A stretch of DNA of 64,000 bases, taken from positions 10,488,001 through 10,552,000 of the forward strand of contig NC_051106.1 of the NCBI RefSeq assembly GCF_901709675.1. Direction: 5' to 3'. This document shows, in pieces, positions 12,857-23,867 of the stretch. The position numbers were made by a program, and so were the translations under genes. This stretch comes from Syngnathus acus (Eukaryota > Chordata > Actinopteri > Syngnathiformes > Syngnathidae). The first letter of the stretch is position 1; each line of letters starts with the position of its first letter. The notes beneath the pieces are model-generated. The model was not told where the DNA came from. It saw only the letters and a list, made by a program, of their open reading frames with translations, and did not search any database.

Positions 12857-13766
12857 AACCAAGGGTGGGGGACTGCATGATGCTGCATGCGTGGAGGAAG
12901 GGAGCTTTGATTGACAATGAGTAAGCAAAATATTAGAGGCGCTATCAAATTTGGAAAGCAGAACTGAAAGGGAAGTCATAAAATAGAGTGGAAGATACAA
13001 GGTTGAACACAATCTGATCCTCCGATTATTTTTATATCATATTATTCCTGCGTTAACTTCTTGTTCCCTCACAGACATCCTCCTGACCTCCACTGTCACT
13101 TAGCTCGTTTCTTTGGGCCAATTACTGAGCTAATGACGCCAACCTTTTGTGTGACAATACACTTGGTAACTTGTGTTGGAACTTTGGGCGAGGAACTCGC
13201 ATGATTTTTGCGCATGTATCGTACCACAACACTAGCAGTTGACATCACACGTAGTGGCCACGACCTCTAGTTTGTCCGTTGTAGCGTTCAATGTCCATTG
13301 AGCCGCACTCTTTAAGAAGTACACAACTAGGCCGCAGGCTTTGGATGTGAAGGCAATAATGTTGTCGCAGCTATTATTTGGCATGGAAGAAAATGTGCTT
13401 CTTTCTTTAGAATGGTATCATTCGTGCAGGAATGTGGATGCCTGCCCCAAGGGGAGGCTATAGTGACAAAAGTTAGATCAAGTGCTATTCTGGCTGATGA
13501 GATCGATTCTCACATTGGAAATTTGCTCAGCCATGCTTGAAATAAACAAGGCAAGATCAGCCAAGGGATAGGGGTCGCTTGAATCCTCAAGAGGCCCTCT
13601 CATCAAATGTGCGTCATCCATTTAAAACCGAATCTCTCATTTCCTGTAACAGGAATCCCCGTGGGGACAAGCGCTATAGAAAATGGATGGATGGAATCTA
13701 TTGTCGACGCATAAAAATCACAAACATGACAACTGAAACAAGACAGCAAGCACATCTGTCTGTGGA

Positions 13767-13770
<4 letters not shown>

Positions 13771-13807
<37 letters not shown>
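13771..13807. repeat. (CAG)n microsatellite
   Basis: Twelve CAG triplets in intergenic sequence. Reading frames through it give polyGln or polyLeu but show no gene context. Confidence 0.9.
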
Positions 13808-13809
<2 letters not shown>

Positions 13810-15059
13810 CATTTGTACTTCGTTACCACGTCCAGCTCCAACACCGTGTCCAGACTGCCTGACTGAGTTTTCCGCTCACACCTTGGACTTTCCAGCTAGC
13901 AGCAGGCAGGCGGACAGACAGAGAAATGGGATCATCTGGCTCAAGGATATGATCAATGAATAGACGAGGAGATGGGATCCTCCATTTGGACGCCGCCGCC
14001 AGAAGTGGCAGAGCGCTGTGAATTTTGCTTAATGTGTGACAGGTAGAACAACCACTGTCATGTTCCACCACGCTGTAGGCCACATACACTGGGGCAACTA
14101 GAAGATATAATATCTTTTGAAGTTCAAAAGATTCTGTCCGTATTTTTGACACTCTGAGGACCTGCATATAAATGATGTACTATACTGTATCGATACGTAT
14201 AATTGCATCTCATCCAGTGATGACATGCTCTCTCTCGCATTAGGTATCCTCGGTGGTCGGTGCCACTGTAATTGTCATTAGTGATGATCATTAAAAGCCC
14301 AAGGGGTCACACCAAAGACCGACAACATCCTTGAGAAGCTAAGAAAGGGTCATTCCGAGGCAGCTGCTTCCATTGTATGTTCATATTTTGCTCTTAGAAA
14401 CCTGATGAAGACTTTTGCTACCTGAATTTTGCTTTGACCTCCAATATAAGCAGAAGCGAGCAGGAGAACGTTTGACACGTGGACTGAAGGACTATTCACA
14501 GAGATTTCTTTCTCCTGGTTGCTGTGCCGCTGCTAAAATGGGAGTAATCCATGATTGCCATCTGCTGGCAAAAAAGTATCTTGCGCTAGCTCGGCTTCTT
14601 TCTAGTCAGGAGCTTTAGTTGTGTATGTTTTGCTGGGTGTTTGCTTCCAGAATTTCCATGATTTGACCGGTTCTTTTATCACGAACAAATGATTTAGGTT
14701 TCATTACCTGACATTTCAGTTTCGGCTATCACTTACAAAAAAGAAAGATGACTCATCACATTTCTAAGAATAAAACAGATCAGTTTGAGCATTTCATTTC
14801 ACTCTTGCTTCAGCACGGCAGAACGCTTCGAAATACAGTAGTAACCCTTGTAAGTCAACATATCCTGATTGAATTTTCGCATCTAAATTTGAGAGTCAAC
14901 ATTTGCATTGCGCACCTCATCATCAAAATACAATGAATGCTACAAGTGAGAAGCACAGAATTGTCTGCGGATTCCAATAACGTGATGAACAAGAAAGGTG
15001 ATACAGTATGGAAAGTACCGTGTACTGTGTGTACCTGTCATTTCCACCGACTCCAAGGC

Positions 15060-15198
15060 CTGATCATTGGCGAACGCCTGGGGGCCCCGCTCGTTCCGTC
15101 AAAGCGACGTGCTCGACATTCCCAACGTGTCAAGCGGGATACTTAAGAAGCGGTCGCCGGCCGCGGTGGTGCGCGTCGCGCTCGACGACTGCAAAGGT
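15060..15198 (+). other. coding-like GC-rich block ending in a GTAAGG donor
   Basis: The block upstream of the lectin ATG is GC-rich and open in all three forward frames for about 100 bp. It ends in a good donor (ctgcaaag|gtaagg, about 15197). The lectin start exon begins just after an acceptor at 15268, so this may be the lectin 5' UTR exon. One frame reads as plausible protein (SDVLDIPNVSSGILKK), but I cannot assign it to a family. Confidence 0.35.
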
Positions 15199-15268
15199 AA
15201 GGTCAACCACGCCAGCGAGCAAGCTCTCGGTGGCGTTGAAAGTGTTCCAATTTGTTGTACTTGCGCAG

Positions 15269-16392
15269 ATGGCGTTTGGCCTTCGCTCACTATTCCTCCT
15301 GTGCATCCTCACCCAACTCTGGACTGGAGACGTAAGTCCTGAAGTCTGTCACCTGTCAAAAGCGTAGTATGTGATGCTCATGAACAAAATGTGCAAATAG
15401 TGACGATGGATGAATTCAATTTGCCATGATTTCTTTTTTTCCTGCCCTTCTAATTTCTTGGCATTTGTAATGAGTTGCATCAATTGCTTTTCTTCTTCTT
15501 GTCAGTGGTGTAAGCCTGTCAGTCATGCAAAAGGTTGGTAGCCCAATGCTGCTTTTTCCGAGCTGCAAAGGAATTTGCCTGGCCTTTGGTCCAAGGCCAC
15601 TTGTTTTTGCAGCTAACGGCTGCCCGAGAGGCTGGACTCGTCTCGACAGCCGCTGTTTCATCTTTCAGCGCGAGGGGAGAACCTTTGCCCATTCCGAGGT
15701 TGGGGAGGCCTGGCGACTGAGTCCTTGAAAGATCCCGTGGACCACCGTGTCCCAGCGACTTTTTCATGCACTCTCTCTCGTCTCTTCTCCATCAGAGCAT
15801 CTGCAACATTCTTGGCGGGAATCTGGTGTCCATCCACAGCGATTTGGAAAATGCGGTCGTTACCGAGCTGGTTTCCCGTGGAGGCGTCACAGGTGCCTTC
15901 TGGATTGGACTTCATGATGCAATTGAGGTGAAACGGTGACGGCTACTTAGACACCATACTTGGTGCTCGATACATCATCGTACACTCGATATTCAATTCG
16001 GGATACGTGGTATTTGATTGGCCTCAAAATACATGATGCTGGTTACACACGTTTTTGGGGCTTTTTTCTTGAGTTGCCGTGAACTCCAATAACCTTGCCG
16101 CCTGCAACACATTCTCAAGATGTGACTTTCGGTTCCAGGACGATTCCTTCATCTGGACTGACGGCACTGATGTGGATTTTCGAAATTTCCAGTTTTGGCC
16201 GTCAGAGCCCGATAACTCTGGCAAATGCCTCAATGTGTTAGACTCGGTCGGGTGAGTGAACACACCCCGATCACGTTGGCTGAGGAGTGGTCGGTGTGGT
16301 GTTTCATCCTGTACATATTTCGTCCAGGCGGGGACTGGGGAGACGACAATTGCGCAACAGAGTCACCGTATGTTTGCGCCAAAGATTGGTGA
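15269..16392 (+). CDS. secreted C-type lectin domain protein, last junction out of frame
   Basis: Fish single-domain secreted lectin (nattectin / type II antifreeze relatives), probably a soluble sugar- or calcium-binding protein. Exons: 15269-15331 (ATG right after an acceptor; hydrophobic signal MAFGLRSLFLLCILTQLWTG), 15506-15533, 15613-15698, 15796-15927, 16139-16251 and 16328-16392 (TGA). The domain has the six cysteines of a long-form CTLD: NGCPRGW, SRCF, SICNILGGNLVSIHS, GKCLN, DDNC, YVC. It also has the FWIGL core. The Ca/sugar motif reads EPD rather than EPN or QPD, and the WND motif reads WGD. The GT donor after the fifth exon leaves phase 2, but the last exon needs phase 1 to read GDWGDDNC. 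Either the gene carries a 1-nt frameshift or the sequence has an error. It is otherwise intact. Confidence 0.8.
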
Positions 16393-17400
16393 CCTTCCAG
16401 CTATGCGCGCGCTGTCAGGGCAGGCAAAATGTTGCTTGCCTGTGTGTGAAGAGCACAACAATCCTATGATTAAAAGGATTGCATTGGAGTTGCCTGCTCA
16501 TGACTTTATACAATATTGATTGTCTTTTGGCATCCGAAAACGTCCGGGATTTGATGCTTCAATTTAAGATAGAGCCATGTTTTGTTTTCGGATTTTTTCA
16601 GAACCTCACTGCTTAACAACTGAGAAATCCCATAACTGATATTGAGAGGCAATATTGATCTGCTGTCAAGAGAAATATACTGACATTTCCAATGCTGCTT
16701 TTGTGCTTGTGTGTGTGTGTGTGTGGAAAAGCGTTCCAGAATGATTGATTTGTTTTGTAAATTGGACATCTTTGTTTTCAAAGTCAATCAAAAAGAGCAA
16801 AAATGTCTTTATTTGTTGAGATGGCTCCCAAGTTATCTCGATTAGATCAGAGTTAAGGAGCAGCGTAGGTAGACCGCAGGGGGCAGGACACTGTGCTCTC
16901 CCCCTTCCTGTTCACCCTGCCCAGAGCCTGTGACCATCAACGGGCTCTGTACGGAGGTGGTGTAGACTTGGAGTGTTGCTGGACCACATACTCGACCGCT
17001 CTGCTCACGCGGACGCTTCAAGCGGTTGGCATCCTTCAACATCTGCAATGCCAATCTGTTGTGGCAAAGGTCAAGGTCCCTAATGTGTGTGGCTGCTGGG
17101 TGTGAGTTGAGGAGTCCTGCGAGTGTGCACGGAGTGATGACGATCATGACAATGACGTGACGTCGCATTCACACACCATTCCGAGGACATCTGCTCCCTG
17201 TTAATCGTGACCGCAACTTTCCACTTGTTGTTTCCAATATGCTCGCAGAGACACGCACAGCTGGATGGCTGTCTGTGTGCGCGTGCGAGTGTGCGTGCGT
17301 GTCTATGTGTGTGTGTGTGTGGGGAGGGCGGTTGTGCCAGGAATTATTAACACACATGTTGACATGTGGAGCGCACACTTCCTGCTCTGGCAGAAAAGGG
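16393..17400. other. lectin 3' flank with a LINE remnant and a GT tract
   Basis: No gene seen. Holds a degraded Rex1-like LINE piece (about 16880-17060) and GT/GC-rich simple sequence at about 16708-16724 and 17273-17320. Confidence 0.6.
16880..17060 (+). mobile_element. degraded Rex1-like LINE reverse-transcriptase remnant
   Basis: The text shows, in broken frames, the order seen in fish Rex1/Babar LINE reverse transcriptases: an RPQG-like start, PFLFTL, then VTING and a TWSVAGPHT stretch resembling the LSWTTNT block. Stops and frame breaks make it non-functional. Recognised from memory of the family, not from an alignment. Confidence 0.45.
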
Positions 17401-17456
17401 GAAGGAAGGTACAGGGCCAGGAAGTTTGTAGACAGGCCTGGCCCCGCCCACTGCAC

Positions 17457-17463
17457 ATAAAAG
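17457..17463 (+). promoter_or_regulatory. TATA box upstream of the signal-peptide exon
   Basis: ATAAAAG lies 86 bp before the ATG at 17549, preceded by a GC-box-like gccccgccc at about 17440-17450. This is ordinary core-promoter geometry for a secreted-protein gene. Confidence 0.5.
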
Positions 17464-17548
17464 GGCTGTGGGGCAAATGTAGCCATCCACATCTTCCCTT
17501 CGCAACTTTGAATCGGACATCTGCTTTCTGATCTCTCAGAGGACTCGG

Positions 17549-17609
17549 ATGGATTCTTTACGCGTCTTCTTCTTCTTCTTCATCATCTCCACCTGGGGCC
17601 TTCTGCCAG
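17549..17609 (+). CDS. orphan first exon encoding a signal peptide
   Basis: ATG at 17549 opens MDSLRV followed by five phenylalanines and a hydrophobic stretch (IISTWGLLP). It ends at a clean donor (ctgccag|gtgaca, exon end 17609, phase 1). With the TATA element upstream it looks like the first exon of a small secreted-protein gene. No continuation exon is recognisable before the opposite-strand gene at 18817. The next 600 bp contain a Tc1/mariner remnant, so the gene may be a relic, or its other exons may be too short or diverged to see. Confidence 0.45.
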
Positions 17610-17849
17610 GTGACAACACGCCACTGTTGTCATGGTGATACCATCACTCCATATACACGTTCAAGTTCGATTGACTAATACATTAAAAAGGAGAAGGTAT
17701 TTCATGACTTATTTTCAAGTTGATACCTGCTCCCATCCTTTACTTTGAACAACACACAATTAGCCTTTGGGAAACAAGGACACTGATTGTAGAATTCTTT
17801 GCTAGTCTAACTTGATGTACAACTTGAATTGCTCAGCAGCCCGGAGTCT

Positions 17850-18150
17850 CTCTCGTCATCATATATTGTGCTTTGTTGAATGGGTCTGGATGGACTGCAG
17901 GCAGGTCCCTCTGGTACTTTCATTCTTTTACTAGGAAACCACACTGTGCCGAATGTGGCTTGGCATTGTCTTGCTGGAATAAGCAGGGACATCTGCTTGG
18001 ATATGGGCAGAACCTGTATTTACTTTTCAGCAGATAGCATATGTACCATACCATACCGTAGTATTACAGATGCTAGCTTTTGAACTTTGCGCTGATAACA
18101 ATCAAGCTGGTCCATTTCATCTTTGGCCTGGAGGACACACGTTTAGGATT
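17850..18150 (-). mobile_element. Tc1/mariner-type transposase remnant
   Basis: On the minus strand, 17977-17943 encodes QQDNAKPHSAQ, the block around the second catalytic aspartate of Tc1-like DDE transposases. Upstream on that strand (about 18107-18070) there is LDCYQRKVQKLAS, also typical of the family. Frames are broken by stops between blocks, and neither terminal inverted repeat is evident. It is therefore a dead fragment. Confidence 0.65.
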
Positions 18151-18585
18151 TGGACACATTTCGATGAGCTGCACGTGTTCACATTTAGAGCTGTTCACCA
18201 ATCATTTGGTTGATAATTGCTGAATCTGTTTTTTTTTGGATGAATCCATTCTTTTGTCATAGGCCTAATTTCCAATTGACATTGTAGAAAATGCACAATC
18301 ATCCAGTATGTTATCATTCAGTTGCTGCTATGCTGCGTAACATGTGGAGGCACTGCACACTGGCCGCTCTCCAGTTGTCTAAAGGCTGCTGCTGCTCGAT
18401 CAGTATTTGTGATTGGCAATGAAAGGCATTGATGCTTCTTCGCCATGGAAATCGGCCAATCACGACTGGAGCACCATTAATACAGGCGTACACACGGTCA
18501 TCGACGCTTATTCTACGTGTTGTCGGGATTAGCCTGCTTTTGCACTTGCCATAACAGGAGTCAAAACGTTGTTGTCAACTGACAT

Positions 18586-18591
18586 TTTATT
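18586..18591 (-). terminator. polyadenylation signal of the chitinase-like gene
   Basis: TTTATT on the plus strand is AATAAA on the minus strand, 226 bp beyond the stop codon of the gene at 18817-21344. Confidence 0.55.
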
Positions 18592-18816
18592 GAATTTTCT
18601 TCCACACAAAAAGCTGATGAGGTCATGACCACCAAACGGGACAGGGACAGGGACAGGGAGGGATAGATAGCAAGACCCTTGTTTTTAGGGTGAAATCAAA
18701 CTATTCACCTGTGTCGAAAGCTACGTAATATGACGTAATATACTCTTCACCATGAGGGGGTGGGTCCCGTCACCATGAGGGGAGGGGGGTCACCTCACCA
18801 CGGTGTCACCTCAGCA

Positions 18817-21344
18817 CTACAAGCTGTCTTTGATTAGCTGGATGACAGGATAGTCCCCTTGATTGCAGGAGTTGTCATTGAAGTCGTCCAGGTCCAGAGA
18901 CTTGACATAGGCTCCTCCAAAGCCTTCAGTTTGGATGTAGGCAACCTGAGTGGGCCACAGTAAAAACATGAACCACTTAGTGAGGGACAGAAGAAATCTT
19001 CTGATAATTGACTACCTTGGCAATAATGGTCGCGTCACTGTCAATCGAAACGCCTGTTGGGTGGACCTGGCACACCTGCAAGTCAGATTGACATCTTGAC
19101 ATCATGTCTTCTCAGTGGTTGGGATGATTCATAGTGTCAAATGTTACCTCATATTTGGCCCATACATCAGGAATCTGGACAATGGGGCCCGACTCCCCCC
19201 CAATGCCATACGTCGCTATTCCCATGTTGAGCTGTATTGCTGGTGCTCCCGCAGTAACAAACTCCTGCATTGCAGCTTCCTAAAACACGACAACAAACCT
19301 TCATGTACCGGAGAAGAGAAATCACGGTTGGGCCGGGTTTATACAAATTATAGCCCACTCTCCATTTATTAGCTGCTTGCCACATAAGCTAAAAGGCCAA
19401 TTGAAGGAGAAGCATCTTTGGATTCATTCAAAGTGGCGGAAAGAAAAAAAAATCATGTACAAAATCCATCATGGTGCTTGCTTACCGCATTGGGAAATTC
19501 TGGTGGATTTCCTAGGTCAACTTCAAAGGTCATCACATTAAAGAAGTCGACGATTCTGTGTGTAAGACACACACGTACGGGTTATTGCTCGTCTTTCAAC
19601 AAAGCTGCCAAACAATATTTGTGTTTACCTGGAAAGCTCCAAGATTTCATAACTATTTCCAATGTCGTCAATCACACCAGAGACGCTTGCAGTGAGCAGT
19701 TTTCCTCGCGGCGCCAGCTGGTCCCTCAATTCCTGTTCAGGAAAATGCCATTGTCAAGTCTTCGGCAAACACAACGCAAATTTCCTCCTCGCTTCGAGGA
19801 GGATCGTTTCAAGATCTGACCTGCATGAGAAGTGTGAAATGATGCTTGTCGTCTGGTTGGCCGTATTTTTGCTTGTCGTCTGGTTGACTGAGCTTGCCGT
19901 ACCACAAGACGTTTACACCATCAAAGTTCTCAGCATTCATGATCTCCATTATAGACTGGATCAAAGTCTGTCTGTTTTCTTCTAAGAATCTGTGGGGGGG
20001 AAAAGCTCTTTTGAAGAACAGCACCTTTGTTGTTGCGTGCTTCCAATCGGGAAATATGTACCCTGCCTCCTTGATCTGAATTTGTTCCATGACTACACTC
20101 ATGCCACCAACCAATGGAATGCCCTCAAACACAAACATGTTTGTTTGGAATATGATAATGATATCATGATAATATTGTGCTTTCTAAAATTATAGATTAG
20201 CTGAACGTACTATTTTCACGTCATGCATTGTTAACGTTATGATTTAATAACGAAATTCATTTCATTGCACTGCTCCTCCACACGGAGGCAGTATAAAACA
20301 GTCACGCAAACACAAACAAAAAAAGAGTGCTGCTTCTTCACCTACTCGAAATGTCTTGTAAGATGCACAATTAGTCATTCTATGCAGTGGATAAAGAAGA
20401 TGTATGTGGGAGTGTTGTCATTGTCTGTCAGCATGCCCAGTGTTTTTGGTCAAATATCCAATGCTTCCAACAACAGCTAGCAATGCTAACACTTTTTTTG
20501 TACTTTGTTTGCATTAAGGTCATCTAGGGAAGTGAGTGTATGTATGTGGGTCTTTGAAAGTGCATCTGTCTTTCTTTTAGGTTTACCTTTGGAGTAAACT
20601 TCAGCTAGCAGCTAGTGTCCTAAAACTGGTATTGTGATGCATTGTTCAATATTTGCGCTCGTAAGCCAAAGCAAAACGCCAAACGACGACTCTTATTTGG
20701 CAAAACTGCCAAAACGCGGGGTCTAAATTTGTTCCATTTGTTTTGTGACTTACATCGCGCTGTCGGCCATGGTCAGATCAACTTCAAGAAAAGTTTCAAG
20801 CTCGGTATTGCTGTTGGAACAAACAAGATACCATGTTATTCTTCAACATATTCATAAAGAAAAAAGTGCTCAAAGTCTGACCCGGTCTCTAGATTGTTGA
20901 AGGCTTGAACTTTGTCCTCCAACCCATCCAAGCTTACGATAAAGTTCGTAGGCTTGACGGAGCTAAAGATGAGGTGCGTGCACAGGTGTGCATCAATGTC
21001 AGTCTCAATGTCAAAGGGGTTCTGGTCAACTCGAGCCGAGGTTTCCTGATAGACGCACACCAGTCTATTTTGTGCAGCACCTGAAAGAGCAAAACCGCTA
21101 GCAATAAAGCAGAAGTGGGACAAGCGCAGCACATTTGCTCCCATCTGCCAATAATCGAGAGGATGATACAATTCTGTCAAGAATCGCTCTGCAAATGATT
21201 CCGTGACGTCAACTTACCCAAGTGAGCGCTGACTGCCAATAGACCTTGAAAGGAATTGATTGACACACTTAGTCACAAGCGTCAAGGCCACCAGGAAGCT
21301 TTGCAATGGTGCGCCTTACCTGCCAGAAGAATGAGCTTCTGCAT
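18817..21344 (-). CDS. GH18 chitinase-like secreted protein, catalytic motif lost
   Basis: Ten exons, read downwards: 21344-21320, 21244-21218, 21080-20882, 20810-20754, 19989-19821, 19732-19629, 19555-19486, 19279-19148, 19075-19016, 18945-18817. All phases fit and give about 323 residues. The N-terminus MQKLILLAGLLA matches the chitinase signal peptide style. NRLVCVYQ..., LCTHLIF, ENRQTLIQSIM, NVMTFEV and LDLDDFNDNSCNQG mark the GH18 barrel. Active chitinases have DGxDxDWE; here the block reads DGVNVLWYG, so the catalytic acid is gone. The late GGAMVW motif reads GGAYVK. The alpha+beta insertion is much reduced and there is no C-terminal chitin-binding domain. It is probably a lectin-like or otherwise repurposed GH18 protein (compare chi-lectins). 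Mammalian family members are about 380-480 residues. Confidence 0.8.
19836..19885 (-). repeat. in-frame tandem duplication inside chitinase-like exon 5
   Basis: The coding strand reads QPDDKQKYG then QPDDKHH. A 27-nt unit is repeated exactly where the family normally has a short loop after the catalytic strand. The reading frame is kept. Confidence 0.75.
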
Positions 21345-23867
21345 CTTGTTGCCGGAAAGACAAAAAGCGCTCGGTCCAAACGAGGAGAATCGGTCAAATT
21401 CGAGCGGCGGATAGGCCTTACTATCTTTTCTCGGTGAAGATTCACCAAAGGATTGGGATGACTGAAAAGGATGCAAAGAAAAACAAGCAATTTGATGACA
21501 ACTTTCACTCAACACTCGGAGATTTTTCCAAATGTCTTCATGGCCTTGGTACCTAACCCTTTTAGCCTGTGAAGCTATAACATCTATTTATTATTGTTGT
21601 TGTTGTTGTTTTTTTTTACCCCCTTCATTTTCCCAATGCATTTCAATCCCTCATCCTGCAACAATCATGCGTGCATCGGTGACTTACGTGCTCGAGGAAA
21701 GCTGCGTGTGTCTCTCCGTGGAGAAGTGACGTTTGAGTTGGAGATGGTGGCAAATTTATTTAGTTGCTGACAGGGTGGAGCAAACGACTGTTTTTGCAGT
21801 TAAAGAAGTCATTCTAATTGCTTCCTGATGCCAATCAGTGAATTATTTTTCCTTTCAATTGGAGTCAAGGAAGTCAACTTCAATGTCAACACGTGTTGAG
21901 TCAGTAGCTTGGAATTTGCAGGTACACGCCCTAGAAAAGTGGTCCTTCGCCTTGTTAGAGGTATGCGCATTCACCGAACCCCTCTATCGTGAAAAATAAA
22001 ATTCTTGTTTTCAAACTCAAGACATCAATGTTTTCTACTGGTGCACAAAATGAGCCGTGCATGAACATCACCTTGTTCAAAGTACAATGCATGAACTCCA
22101 AACAAATGACATACATGCCATCCATCAGTGTGACTTCTGCTGTTGAAAAGGCTTGTTTTTTTCGAAAAAAATTGGAAGAATTTGAGAAAATTTCCCTTCA
22201 AACCAAAATGGCAAACTTTGCCCTCTCCATCCGCACAAATCAATCTTGAATCGTTCACTCTGCCGTGATTTTTATTTTCATTTGCCGTTTTATGGTTGAG
22301 TTGAATTGAACTTTCAAGTATACCACTTCACGGTGTAGCACACAAGTCAAGTCGAACCAAATTGCTGTACAAAAGCAAATCACATGACGAATGAATGAAT
22401 CACGACCAGACACCAAACTCACGGTACGTTTCAAAAGCGAAGGACAAAAATGGTCGGCGAGCGTGCCGTGTTACAGTGGCTTGCAATCCCAAAGACAGTG
22501 TTATGCTCAGAAAGAATCACCTCATTTGCAAGAAAAGGACACTTGTGTCGCTCATGATGACGCTACTTGGAGAGCTCCGTTCTTTGTGAGGTGCTACGTG
22601 AGGTGGCAAAAGTTGGAAAAGCACAGGTCAGGTCAATCGAACGTTTTGGTTTATCCTGAGAATCAAATGGTTTACAATTGTGCATATTATTGAGTCTTGT
22701 AATATCTGCAGCGTCACGGGTCCATTTCCACCTGCAAGAGGAATGTTTTGATTGAGCAGTAGTAATACGTAAAGATCAGCAAAGTCAAACTAACCCTAAG
22801 CAATCAAGCCCCTCTATTAGCCCTCAACTAAAAAAAAGAAAAAGGTCAAGACCAATGATTGTCACACACACACATCTGGGTGTGGTGAAATTGGTCTCTG
22901 TATTTAAGCCACCCAAACCAACCAGCCTACATAATTTGAGTTCAACATAAAAGCATCCCTGCCTGGGATCCAACCTGCAATTAACATCAGTGAGTGATTA
23001 CTTTAACCTTTGGCCGGAACATTGTTTGCCACTTGGCCTTTGTCCACCTGCACTGAAAACAGCCCAAACACACCCACTTTGCTTTTAATTGGGAAAATTA
23101 TACCTCACTCACCATTAGATGATTATAAACCAGCCTCACCCGAAAACGTCCAAAACACACCCTCTTTGCTTTTAATGGAAAAATGATGCCTCCACATTTT
23201 CACATGCTTCATTTGATTCCATTTTATTTTTAATGTACACGTCCTTGCACATTTCTCATCCGATATGCTCGATTCCAATTTCCAAATATTCAAACCTGCA
23301 CGTCATCCAGGGTACAATTCTTTAGTGTTTGAAAATGATCCAAGCTTTTTACAAGTTGACATTTTTCACTTCACTTTCATTTCCAACGGCACATTCAACA
23401 TTTCCCATTTCCATCGCTCCTCTTTGAAATTGCCACGTGCCAAAAAGTCTGGATTTTACCCCCCACAACATTTAAAAATGAGGATTTATTTGGATTTTCC
23501 TCTTCAATGTTTGCACTTCTTTTGACCAATTCAAACCATTCCAATTCAGCTTCTGCCGGCCGACCGATTCCAAACTTTCAATCGTTTTTCTATTGCTGAA
23601 CCATGGCTGTCAAGCTGCCCCGCCGCAGCGCTCCTAGCTTCTGTTTGCGCTGGCAAGTTGCAGCAGAAATATTATTGTTATTCTCATCTCCAAAAGTTGG
23701 CTCAACTCGTATCTCCAGGCACCGCCGCTCTAGTGTATTTTGGATTCACCTTGGAATTTCCCTAAAAGCCTCCATTTCACATTTTCTAGGACACATACAC
23801 ACACAAATACATGTCATGGCAACCAGAACTCCAATTGGATTTACTTTCTGTTCAGAACAAACACGTG
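21345..23867. other. intergenic region between the divergent chitinase-like and integrin genes
   Basis: No coding exon recognised. The sequence is AT-rich with small low-complexity tracts (TTG repeats at about 21594-21610). Promoters for both flanking genes should be here, but I find no convincing TATA box. An unseen first exon of the integrin could lie in this stretch. Confidence 0.5.

Larger units (their letters stand above)
6128..15000. other. gene-poor intergenic stretch
   Basis: No coding exon that I can support on either strand. Contents I can see: an interspersed repeat at 7740-7930; a CAGGG array at about 9506-9541; an inverted repeat at 10616-10735; a GGCA array at 10999-11029; TCCG/CCCT arrays at 11822-11888; CCG, AC and CCAG arrays between 12668 and 12856; a reversed copy of the 7740 element's end at about 13648-13700; and a (CAG)n tract at 13771-13807. 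Confidence 0.6.

Noticed and set aside
13771-13807. Polyglutamine coding tract
   Set aside because: No splice-bounded frame or family match; plain CAG microsatellite.
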